From Thermoprotei archaeon (GTDB taxonomy: Archaea; Thermoproteota; Thermoprotei; QMSL01; B3-G16), in assembly GCA_003649665.1 (NCBI GenBank), contig QMSL01000105.1, positions 1-5,160 of the forward strand: a DNA stretch of 5,160 bases, written 5' to 3'. Below the pieces are notes generated by a model. The model saw nothing but the letters and a program-made list of their open reading frames with translations. It did not search any database and was not told where the DNA came from. Position numbers and translations under genes: made by a program. Positions 1-5,146 of the stretch are shown here, piece by piece. Each line of letters starts with the position of its first letter. The stretch's first letter is position 1.

Positions 1-12
1 AAGGTGAGATTT

Positions 13-142
13 TGGTGCCCCGGCCGGGATTTGAACCCGGGTCCTCGGCTCGAGAGGCCGACATCCTTGACCGGGCTAGACGACCGGATGGAGCTGATGG
101 ACAGCGGCTCCCACGCGGCGCAGCCCAAAATATGGCCGGGGC
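13..142 (-). tRNA. tRNA-Glu (anticodon CTC), intron-containing
   Basis: This is a glutamate tRNA decoding GAG, read right to left. The acceptor strands are 136-142 (GCCCCGG) and 17-23 (CCGGGGC), all seven pairs Watson-Crick. The D stem is 78-81 with 63-66, including wobble pairs, and the D loop carries GG. The anticodon stem is 57-61 with 45-49, its loop is CTCTCGA (50-56) and the anticodon CTC lies at 52-54. The variable loop is four bases (41-44). The T stem is 36-40 with 24-28 and its loop is TTCAAAT. The discriminator is A (16), and CCA is encoded at 13-15. The cloverleaf closes only if 52 bases between acceptor position 7 and T8 (83) are removed, so the gene is called as intron-containing. 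The anticodon loop has no insertion at the usual 37/38 site. The GC-rich stems against an AT-rich background fit a thermophile. No T-rich terminator is visible in the 12 bases beyond CCA. Confidence 0.93.
84..135 (-). other. Non-canonical 52-nt tRNA intron near the acceptor stem / position 8
   Basis: These 52 bases separate the 5' acceptor strand from T8-C9 of tRNA-Glu. CCGG occurs both at the end of the acceptor strand (136-139) and just before T8 (84-87). The junction is therefore ambiguous: any cut from after nucleotide 3 to after nucleotide 7 gives the same mature tRNA. The insertion is about 65% G+C by my count and can fold: GGGCTG (121-126) pairs with CAGCTC (91-96, one G-U). The two CCGG copies can pair with each other, leaving a 3-nt CAT bulge (88-90) on one side and nine unpaired bases (127-135) on the other. 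This resembles a relaxed bulge-helix-bulge, the substrate of archaeal splicing endonuclease, but not the strict form. That it is spliced is inferred. Confidence 0.75.
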
Positions 143-150
143 CAAAATAT
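125..150 (-). repeat. 9-bp direct repeat flanking the tRNA 5' end
   Basis: On the minus strand ATATTTTGG occurs at 150-142 and again at 133-125, with the eight bases CCCCGGCC between. The first copy is the upstream flank plus the first tRNA base. The second lies at the start of the intron. The repeat could be a trace of how the intron arose, or part of a folded precursor end. Confidence 0.85.
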
Positions 151-152
151 TC

Positions 153-160
153 TTATTTAT
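153..160 (+). promoter_or_regulatory. Candidate TATA box for the ITPase/XTPase gene
   Basis: TTATTTAT lies about 25 bp upstream of roughly position 181. A transcript starting there would have a short leader of about 16 nt that still includes the Shine-Dalgarno sequence before the 197 ATG. The box interleaves with the tRNA promoter on the other strand. Confidence 0.4.
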
Positions 161-163
161 GCC

Positions 164-171
164 TAAATTTA
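164..171 (-). promoter_or_regulatory. Candidate TATA box for tRNA-Glu
   Basis: TAAATTTA is centred about 25 bp upstream of the mature tRNA 5' end at 142, the usual archaeal TATA-to-start distance. The eight bases are palindromic, so strand is assigned from the spacing alone. Confidence 0.45.
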
Positions 172-184
172 ATGTTTTCGTCAT

Positions 185-190
185 GGGAGG
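185..190 (+). promoter_or_regulatory. Shine-Dalgarno sequence GGGAGG
   Basis: GGGAGG ends six bases before the ATG at 197. It is the strongest ribosome-binding site in the window and fixes that start codon. Confidence 0.8.
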
Positions 191-196
191 AAGTAA

Positions 197-742
197 ATGC
201 ATAAGGTAGTAGTAGCCGTAGGGTCTACGAATCCAGTGAAGATAGCAGCTGTAAGAAACGTTTTATCAAGGATATATGATTATGTGGAAGTAGTTGGCGT
301 AAAAGTTAGTAGTGGAGTCAGCGATCAACCCCTTAGCATAGACGAGACGATAATTGGCGCAATTAATAGAGCAAAGCGTGCTAGGGATAAGATAGACGCT
401 GATTTAGGAGTTGGCATAGAGGCAGGACTCGTGAGGACTCCTCATACCTTAAGTGGTTACATCGACGTGCAGTATTGTGCGATTGTGGATAGACGAGGAC
501 TAATAACGTTAGGTCATGGTCCAGGCTTTGAATATCCTCCATGTGTAGTAGAGAGGATATTAGCTGAGGGGAGGACTGCAGGAGATGTATTTGAAGAATT
601 GACTGGAATAAGGGAGATAGGGAGGAAAATTGGTGCTATAGGGTATTTATCAGGGGGACTTATGGATAGAACTAAGCTTAGTGAGATAGCAGTGCTTATG
701 GCCATGATACCTAGGCTAAATAGGGAGCTTTATGGGATTTAG
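197..742 (+). CDS. Inosine/xanthosine triphosphatase (YjjX / DUF84 family)
   Basis: The 181-residue protein belongs to the YjjX/DUF84 family of non-canonical purine NTP phosphatases. These hydrolyse ITP and XTP to the diphosphates in the cytoplasm, keeping deaminated purines out of RNA and DNA. Family motifs seen are GSTNPVKI (9-16), which forms the nucleotide-binding start of the fold, then GVSDQP...ETIIGAINRA (40-59), GVGIEAGL (71-78), HGPGFEYPP (107-115) and GAIGYLSGG followed by DRTKLSEIAV (146-166). Length matches the family (about 170-185 residues), so it looks intact. The start is set by GGGAGG six bases upstream. It is transcribed away from the tRNA-Glu gene, and its TAG stop overlaps the stop of the convergent methionine synthase gene, leaving no room for a separate terminator. 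Substrate choice is known from the family, not visible here; confidence in the family is high. Confidence 0.93.
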   Translation: MHKVVVAVGSTNPVKIAAVRNVLSRIYDYVEVVGVKVSSGVSDQPLSIDETIIGAINRAKRARDKIDADLGVGIEAGLVRTPHTLSGYIDVQYCAIVDRRGLITLGHGPGFEYPPCVVERILAEGRTAGDVFEELTGIREIGRKIGAIGYLSGGLMDRTKLSEIAVLMAMIPRLNRELYGI

Positions 743-1728
743 CAGTCTATCTCTATGTTAAGTTCCCTCGCGACGAGATCTCTCGCGTTCCTGAGTATAC
801 GTAGTTTTCTTAAGGCTATGTCGTATGCTTTATCCTCCCCTACTCTTCCCTTAAGACCTCTAAATCCACAGTCGGGTTTAACGAAAGCTATGCGCTCTCT
901 TCCGTATTGTTTTATGCCCTTAACTATTAAACGTCTAACTTCATCTATTGTTTCAACTTGAGGAGACATGGATGACACCACGCCTAAGGCTAGAAATTTA
1001 TCGTTTTCCTCTAAGATCGCTTTATCTACGCTTTTAAAGTTTAGAGGATTGCTTGCAAACTCATGATCTAATACGGCAAATTCGGTTTGTGTTAATATTT
1101 CGACGAGTTGTCGCGGTAACCTTCCGCATACGTGAATACCTTTATTCACGCTAATCCTCTTAGCCACTCTATCTAATATATCTATTATGTCATCAGGATC
1201 GTAGCCTAACATTATCCTTCTAGCTCCTACTATTACGCTTAGGATAGGCTCATCTACTACAATATAGTCGTATCCTAGGTCTTTCATTTCACGAGCAAGT
1301 AAGGATACGTAGTCAGCTATTCTCTCGACTAGATCGATCTCACTTAACATAGTTGATTCCATTCCACTTCCTGACTTTAAGTAGACTTGAGAGGAGAGAG
1401 TAAAGGGACCTGTGATACATGCCTTCATTTTCTTTACCCTTCCCCTTAGATCCTCGCTTCTCATTATGATCTTAGCTGCTAACTCAGCATCTCTCAATGG
1501 CTTCTCAAAGTCAATCCTTAAGCTTAAATCACCTTTTAGTATGTATTTCTTCCCTTCAAGACTCATGATCCCGGCATCCACAAATGGTTCTAGGAACTGA
1601 TGGACGAAGTCCCTTAACTGAGGATAATTGGGACACTCTATTGGGATTTCAAGTACATCACGTAGTATGCGTGAGATGTTCTCCTGACTGTAATCTAATG
1701 GAAAGCTTCCAACATATGTCGTCAACAT
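739..1728 (-). CDS. Core methionine synthase (MetE C-terminal domain type)
   Basis: The 329-residue protein corresponds to the catalytic C-terminal barrel of cobalamin-independent methionine synthase, which moves a methyl group to homocysteine to make methionine. The zinc and thiol-activating ligands are all present: H199 and C201 in the HVCG motif, E223 in DHEF, and C287 in VKPDCGFRG. The opening YVGSFP (5-10) and VVDEP (157-161) also fit. It lacks the N-terminal half of full-length bacterial MetE (about 750 residues), as is normal for archaeal core enzymes. Those are thought to take methyl groups from methylcobalamin or a corrinoid protein rather than methyl-tetrahydrofolate; the donor here is unknown. 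The ATG at 1728 fits a TATA box giving a leader of about 8 nt. The gene is convergent with the triphosphatase (stop codons overlap) and divergent from the transporter. No N-terminal partner or corrinoid protein gene lies nearby. Confidence 0.9.
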   Translation of the reverse strand: MLTTYVGSFPLDYSQENISRILRDVLEIPIECPNYPQLRDFVHQFLEPFVDAGIMSLEGKKYILKGDLSLRIDFEKPLRDAELAAKIIMRSEDLRGRVKKMKACITGPFTLSSQVYLKSGSGMESTMLSEIDLVERIADYVSLLAREMKDLGYDYIVVDEPILSVIVGARRIMLGYDPDDIIDILDRVAKRISVNKGIHVCGRLPRQLVEILTQTEFAVLDHEFASNPLNFKSVDKAILEENDKFLALGVVSSMSPQVETIDEVRRLIVKGIKQYGRERIAFVKPDCGFRGLKGRVGEDKAYDIALRKLRILRNARDLVARELNIEIDC

Positions 1729-1740
1729 GTTAGATCAAAA

Positions 1741-1747
1741 TATTTAT
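1741..1747 (+). promoter_or_regulatory. Candidate TATA box for the transporter gene
   Basis: TATTTAT, preceded by AAAA, is centred about 25 bp before position 1769. This predicts a leaderless or nearly leaderless mRNA for the ATG at 1775. It lies within the opposing promoter's start region. Confidence 0.5.
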
Positions 1748-1756
1748 CCCGTGACG

Positions 1757-1766
1757 ATATTATAAA
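1757..1766 (-). promoter_or_regulatory. Candidate TATA box for the methionine synthase gene
   Basis: On the minus strand the bases read TTTATAATAT, centred about 25 bp before position 1736. That would give a leader of about 8 nt before the ATG at 1728. No methionine-responsive riboswitch could fit in so short a leader. Confidence 0.55.
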
Positions 1767-1774
1767 GGTAAGCG

Positions 1775-2953
1775 ATGAAGGAAGAAGTTAGGCGCAAGGC
1801 GGGAATGCGAAATGTGATAACGCTTGGAGTAGTTAGTTTCTTGAACGATGTTAGTACTGAAATGGTAAGACCAATGTTACCGACTTTTGTAATAAATGTA
1901 CTAAGAGGTACTACAGCGAATTGGGGTCTAATAGAGGGTGTTTCTGAATTCTTGAGCTATGTCTTACGAATACCATCAGGTATACTCTCCGACATGCTTA
2001 GGAAGAGGAAACCATTAGCTTTGTTAGGTTATGGAATATCGACAATAACGAAACCATTTTTAGCACTTTCAACGAAGTGGACACATGTATTACTACTCAA
2101 GTCAGTAGATAGGGTCGGTAAGGGAATAAGAACTGCACCACGAGATGCCATGATAGCCGAGTCCGTGAAAGGAGAAAAAGCTGGAAGGGCGTTTGGTATT
2201 CATAGGACATTAGATCAAGCAGGAGCTGTAATGGGGCCATTCATAGCGTTTATGCTCTTCCCGATGTTAGGGTATAGGAATCTCTTTATAGCATCGTTTA
2301 TACCAGGTCTACTAGCACTACTTGTACTATCACTTCTTGCAGTTGAAGTAGCTCCTCAGAAAGTCATAGGGAGAAGGGAGATCATAAATATAGTAAGGAA
2401 TAAAGTACTTCTCTTATACGTGATAATCTCAGCGGTATTTGCCTGCTCGTTATATAGCTTCTCCTATGTATTGATATATGCTAATGCGATACTAGGAATA
2501 CCTGATAGGTACCTTAACTTAGTGTTTATCGTACTGAATATAGCCCATGTAATTATAGGGATACCAATGGGCATTTTAGCTGATAAAATAGGCATTGGAA
2601 ATGGTCTTGGAATAACTTGCCTTCTATTATCATTGACGTCATTTTTCATGATTAAGAATCCACTAGGAGGCCTATCAGGAGCACTCATGACGGGAGTCCT
2701 ATATGGCCTTTTCCAAGGAGGCTATGAGGCACTATCAAGAGCAGCTATACCAGTTCTCGTTACGAGCGAGGCGAAGGGAAGTGCCTATGCATTATTATCG
2801 CTTGCCATAGCCACGGGAACTGCTATAGCAAATATACTGATGGGATTCCTATGGCAGAGATATGGATATAACATAGCATTATATTATTCGCTTTCCCTTT
2901 CTACAATATGCGCTATAATTATGCCGCTTATCGTGAAAAGACCTAAAGGGTAA
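1775..2953 (+). CDS. Major facilitator superfamily transporter (MJ1317-like), substrate unknown
   Basis: The 392-residue integral membrane protein has the size and hydrophobic pattern of a 12-helix MFS carrier in two halves, joined by a polar loop around 192-208. MFS motif A appears as GILSDMLRKRKP (69-80). Three further blocks, FLNDVSTEM (22-30), DRVGKGIRTAPRDA (112-125) and GRAFGIHRTLDQAGAVMGP (137-155), are hallmarks of a subfamily shared by archaea and bacteria, often called MJ1317-like. Its transported solute is not established to my knowledge, so none is assigned. The C-terminal half is less distinctive. The ATG at 1775 is preferred over the one at 1805 because a TATA box lies at the right distance for a leaderless start, with a weak AAGGT just upstream. 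It diverges from the methionine synthase gene, but nothing in the sequence shows that it carries methionine or a precursor. A T-rich terminator follows. Confidence 0.9.
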   Translation: MKEEVRRKAGMRNVITLGVVSFLNDVSTEMVRPMLPTFVINVLRGTTANWGLIEGVSEFLSYVLRIPSGILSDMLRKRKPLALLGYGISTITKPFLALSTKWTHVLLLKSVDRVGKGIRTAPRDAMIAESVKGEKAGRAFGIHRTLDQAGAVMGPFIAFMLFPMLGYRNLFIASFIPGLLALLVLSLLAVEVAPQKVIGRREIINIVRNKVLLLYVIISAVFACSLYSFSYVLIYANAILGIPDRYLNLVFIVLNIAHVIIGIPMGILADKIGIGNGLGITCLLLSLTSFFMIKNPLGGLSGALMTGVLYGLFQGGYEALSRAAIPVLVTSEAKGSAYALLSLAIATGTAIANILMGFLWQRYGYNIALYYSLSLSTICAIIMPLIVKRPKG

Positions 2954-2961
2954 GTGAAGTG

Positions 2962-2970
2962 TTAATATAT
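2962..2970 (+). promoter_or_regulatory. Candidate TATA box for the gene at 3049
   Basis: TTAATATAT is centred about 25 bp before position 2991, just after the two T-runs. It would give a leader of about 58 nt. The box sits nine bases after the transporter's stop codon, so the previous gene's 3' end and this promoter overlap. Confidence 0.45.
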
Positions 2971-2973
2971 CAG

Positions 2974-2990
2974 TTTTTCGTCTTTTTCTC
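2974..2990 (+). terminator. T-rich transcription terminator after the transporter gene
   Basis: Two T5 runs (2974-2978 and 2983-2987) lie in a pyrimidine-rich stretch 21 bp after the stop codon. Runs of T on the coding strand are the main archaeal intrinsic termination signal. No strong hairpin precedes them, and archaea do not need one. Confidence 0.6.
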
Positions 2991-3048
2991 CGGCGATGAT
3001 CGGTCAGAGTTAAGCTGAGAGCTGATGAGAAGGCATTAGGGAGAGCCC
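2991..3048 (+). promoter_or_regulatory. Long 5' leader with Shine-Dalgarno for the gene at 3049
   Basis: This stretch of about 58 nt is the longest predicted leader in the window. It contains a tandem near-repeat, AGCTGAG then AGCTGAT (3013-3026), whose AGCT arms can form a small hairpin, and TCAG (3004-3007) can pair with CTGA (3022-3025). GCGATGA (2993-2999), CTGA (3015-3018) and CTGATGA (3022-3028) resemble C, D' and C' boxes of a C/D guide RNA, but no terminal D box follows. GGGAG at 3039-3043 sits five bases before the ATG. Confidence 0.45.
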
Positions 3049-3942
3049 ATGAATTGTAGGAGGATTAGAGTAAGGCCTGCATTTCTATTATCATTAGCGT
3101 TATCGTATGCGCGAAGGGAGGGAATGATACATACCATACCATTATTAGCCCAAATACTAGTGACCCTTGATAATAGTAGGTGGAATATGCGAGAGTCTAT
3201 GAAGCGCTTAAGAAAAGCGCTAGATAAGGGAAGAGTACGTGACTTAATTAGAGATTATACATGGAGTATCATCTCAAGAATACCTGTTAGGAAGCAGGAG
3301 CTAAAGTCCATATTTTACAAAATAGAAGACTATTACATGGAATATAGTAAGACATGGGAGGATAAGCTCCCATCATTAATGAAGCGATCGATAAGGTATG
3401 AAGCTATACTAAATGAAGTAAATATAATTAGTGCCATTAGGAGAATATTTAACGTTGATTTGAAAAACAATATTCTCCTCTGGTTTATTGAGGAACCGCT
3501 ATTGAGAGAATATCTAATATATGAGAGGCCTGATAGAGGCATATTGTTGGATGACGATATAGTAATGAGAGCAACAAAGATATTGAGTAGAATATGTTTA
3601 GAGAATGTAGGCTTCATTAAGAGGGATTTTATCATACATCCAAGGGTATGTAAGATGATACGCGCTAAGGTTGAGGAAATATGGAAATGCAAAGCCCTCA
3701 AGAAAATGGTTATAAGCGTGTACGAGAAATTGAGGAAGGCGAAACTTAAGGTGAAAGGACCGAAGTTCCTAGTGGAGATGTGTTTACATTGGTACCTTAT
3801 AGACGAGATTAGCGCTCTTCCGTACTCTTTAATCTCTAAGGGAAGCATTGCAAGACCACATGAACTAATAATGGAGATATTATCCAAAACAGACATAGAG
3901 GTTCTTCTTGCTAGGTTTCCCCTGAGTAAGATCCTTTCCTAA
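3049..3942 (+). CDS. Basic, probably all-helical protein of unknown function
   Basis: I do not recognise this 297-residue protein. It has no signal peptide, no clear membrane segment and no nucleotide-binding or metal-binding motif that I can see. By my count it has about 57 Lys/Arg against 35 Asp/Glu, so it is strongly basic, which would suit binding to nucleic acid; that is inference only. The pattern is of amphipathic helices throughout. Features that might help a profile search are an acidic turn LLDDD (166-170), HPRVCKMIRAKVEEIW (197-212), a Lys-rich stretch (213-236) and five scattered cysteines (3, 183, 201, 213, 245), not arranged as a zinc site. The start is supported by GGGAG five bases upstream. 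Met26 (3124) is a less likely start because its purine-rich GGGAGGG lies too close. Codon use looks like the neighbours', so recent transfer is not indicated. It appears to be transcribed alone. Confidence 0.8.
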   Translation: MNCRRIRVRPAFLLSLALSYARREGMIHTIPLLAQILVTLDNSRWNMRESMKRLRKALDKGRVRDLIRDYTWSIISRIPVRKQELKSIFYKIEDYYMEYSKTWEDKLPSLMKRSIRYEAILNEVNIISAIRRIFNVDLKNNILLWFIEEPLLREYLIYERPDRGILLDDDIVMRATKILSRICLENVGFIKRDFIIHPRVCKMIRAKVEEIWKCKALKKMVISVYEKLRKAKLKVKGPKFLVEMCLHWYLIDEISALPYSLISKGSIARPHELIMEILSKTDIEVLLARFPLSKILS

Positions 3943-3946
3943 ATGT

Positions 3947-3960
3947 TATGCAAATGCATC
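3947..3960 (+). repeat. Dyad motif TATGCAAATGCATC, copy 1
   Basis: The core is an inverted repeat, ATGCA-AA-TGCAT (arms 3948-3952 and 3955-3959). It begins four bases after the TAA of the unknown gene and about 30 bp upstream of the candidate TATA box for the M24 gene. The same 14 bases recur at 5147-5160. The symmetry and placement suggest a binding site for a dimeric protein, possibly regulating the following gene; a role at the 3' end of the preceding gene is the alternative. Confidence 0.7.
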
Positions 3961-3990
3961 ACTTAAAATAAATGTCTTCTATCTAAAGGG

Positions 3991-3998
3991 TTATTTAA
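3991..3998 (+). promoter_or_regulatory. Candidate TATA box for the M24 gene
   Basis: TTATTTAA follows a purine-rich AAAGGG (BRE-like) and is centred about 25 bp before position 4020, giving a leader of about nine bases. A second A/T-rich element, CTTAAAATAA (3962-3971), adjoins the dyad motif and is less well placed for this gene. Confidence 0.55.
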
Positions 3999-4028
3999 TC
4001 AACAGACAATACTTATCTATCTGAGAGT

Positions 4029-5141
4029 ATGTCTACGGAAGTCGACCAGAAGATAGAGAGATTGCTAAATCTAATGATAGATGAGAGTTTAGATGCTATA
4101 ATCTTAGCTACGAGGAGAAATCTCTCGTGGATTACGGGGGGAGGAGAGTTCTTCGTAAACATGGCGAGCGAGCGAGGGATAGCTATAGCGGTAATAACTA
4201 AGGAAGAAAGGTTAATATTCACGAGCAATAATGAGGCGCCAAGACTACTTGATGAGGAAAATATTGAGAAATATGGTTTTACATTAAGGAGTATAGATTG
4301 GTACTTAGGAAGCCCTCTCGAAATGGCACTTAAGTATATAAAGGATAAAGGCCTTAAGAGAATAGGTTCAGATATAGAACTGGCTTATGAGAATGTAAGG
4401 TTAATTGAGGAGAAGCTCACCAATCTTAGAATTAACTTAACGAAGTATGAGATTGAGAGGTATAGGGCGATAGGTAAGGAATGTGCTAATATACTAAGGA
4501 GAGTATGTTATGAAATAAGACGTGGAATAACCGAGCAAGAGATCTCAGGAATGTTACATAGTGAGTTTTACAGCAGAGGAATAAGGTTACCTGTCGTACT
4601 TATTGCAGCAGATGATAGAGCATTTAAGTACAGACATCCTATTCCAAAAGGGAAGAAGTTGAACAAATATGCCATCATATCAATTGTGGCTGAGAAATAC
4701 GGCTTACATGTCGCGTTAACAAGGAGCGTTAGTATAGGTAAGCCAAGCGAAGAGGTAATAAGAAAACATAACTCTGTGTCAAGGATAATGGCAATAATGA
4801 TGACGAATACAAGACCGGGAGTTAAGAGTGGAGAAATAATCAGGAAAGCAATAGAGGCCTATAAGAATGAAGGATATCCTAATGAGTGGAAGTTACATCA
4901 TCAAGGCGGATGGATAGGATATATGCCAAGGGAGAAGAAGGTACTGCCAGATACAGAGGACAGAATAGGAAAGTGGCAGGCTTTGGCATGGAATCCTACT
5001 ATAAGTGGTGTAAAGTCAGAGGATACGATAATAGTTGAGGAGAAGGATATCGTAAATATAACGGAAGATCCAAAATGGCCTACTCTTGAAATAGAAGTTA
5101 ATGGTAAGATAGTAAGGAGACCTGAAATATTACTAATTTAG
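4029..5141 (+). CDS. M24 (creatinase/prolidase-fold) protein lacking most metal ligands
   Basis: The 370-residue protein has the two-domain layout of creatinases and Xaa-Pro peptidases: a creatinase-type N-terminal domain (about 5-130) and a pita-bread M24 domain (about 140-345). M24 landmarks are the helix at 144-171, RHPIP (202-206), LTRS (230-233), HHQGGWIGY (290-298) and WNPTISGVKSEDT (321-333). In peptidases five residues bind two metals: Asp, Asp, His, Glu, Glu. By my motif alignment these are S218, A229, H290 or H291, N322 and E331, so three of five are lost. Active Xaa-Pro peptidase function is therefore unlikely. A metal-free hydrolase, as in creatinase, or a binding role is more plausible. 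The HHQGG...WNP...KSEDT pattern resembles a subfamily of M24-like proteins I recall from other prokaryotes, so this is not simple decay. The reading frame is intact, and the gene probably has its own promoter. Confidence 0.87.
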   Translation: MSTEVDQKIERLLNLMIDESLDAIILATRRNLSWITGGGEFFVNMASERGIAIAVITKEERLIFTSNNEAPRLLDEENIEKYGFTLRSIDWYLGSPLEMALKYIKDKGLKRIGSDIELAYENVRLIEEKLTNLRINLTKYEIERYRAIGKECANILRRVCYEIRRGITEQEISGMLHSEFYSRGIRLPVVLIAADDRAFKYRHPIPKGKKLNKYAIISIVAEKYGLHVALTRSVSIGKPSEEVIRKHNSVSRIMAIMMTNTRPGVKSGEIIRKAIEAYKNEGYPNEWKLHHQGGWIGYMPREKKVLPDTEDRIGKWQALAWNPTISGVKSEDTIIVEEKDIVNITEDPKWPTLEIEVNGKIVRRPEILLI

Positions 5142-5146
5142 AAAGA

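Noticed and set aside
195..202. AAATGCAT at the triphosphatase start codon, matching half of the dyad motif
   Set aside because: Only eight bases match, with one arm of the dyad present, and the match includes the start codon, so it is probably chance.
4..209. Two small plus-strand reading frames (66 and 65 codons) across the tRNA gene
   Set aside because: Their peptides (GRDLNPGP and PGFEPG type) are the usual false translations of the antisense of a tRNA T arm; the tRNA explains the sequence fully.
514..705. A 63-codon minus-strand frame inside the triphosphatase gene
   Set aside because: It is antisense to a well-conserved protein and has no supporting signals.
2464..2688. A 74-codon minus-strand frame inside the transporter gene
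   Set aside because: It is a shadow of a confidently identified membrane protein.
3116..3126. Alternative start at Met26 of the unknown protein, preceded by GGGAGGG
   Set aside because: The purine run ends only one base before the ATG, too close for ribosome binding, while the 3049 ATG has GGGAG at a normal spacing.
3333..3896. A 187-codon minus-strand reading frame inside the unknown gene
   Set aside because: It lies wholly antisense to a longer frame with a Shine-Dalgarno site, has no promoter or ribosome-binding site of its own, and its Ser/Ile/Leu-rich product looks like a shadow.
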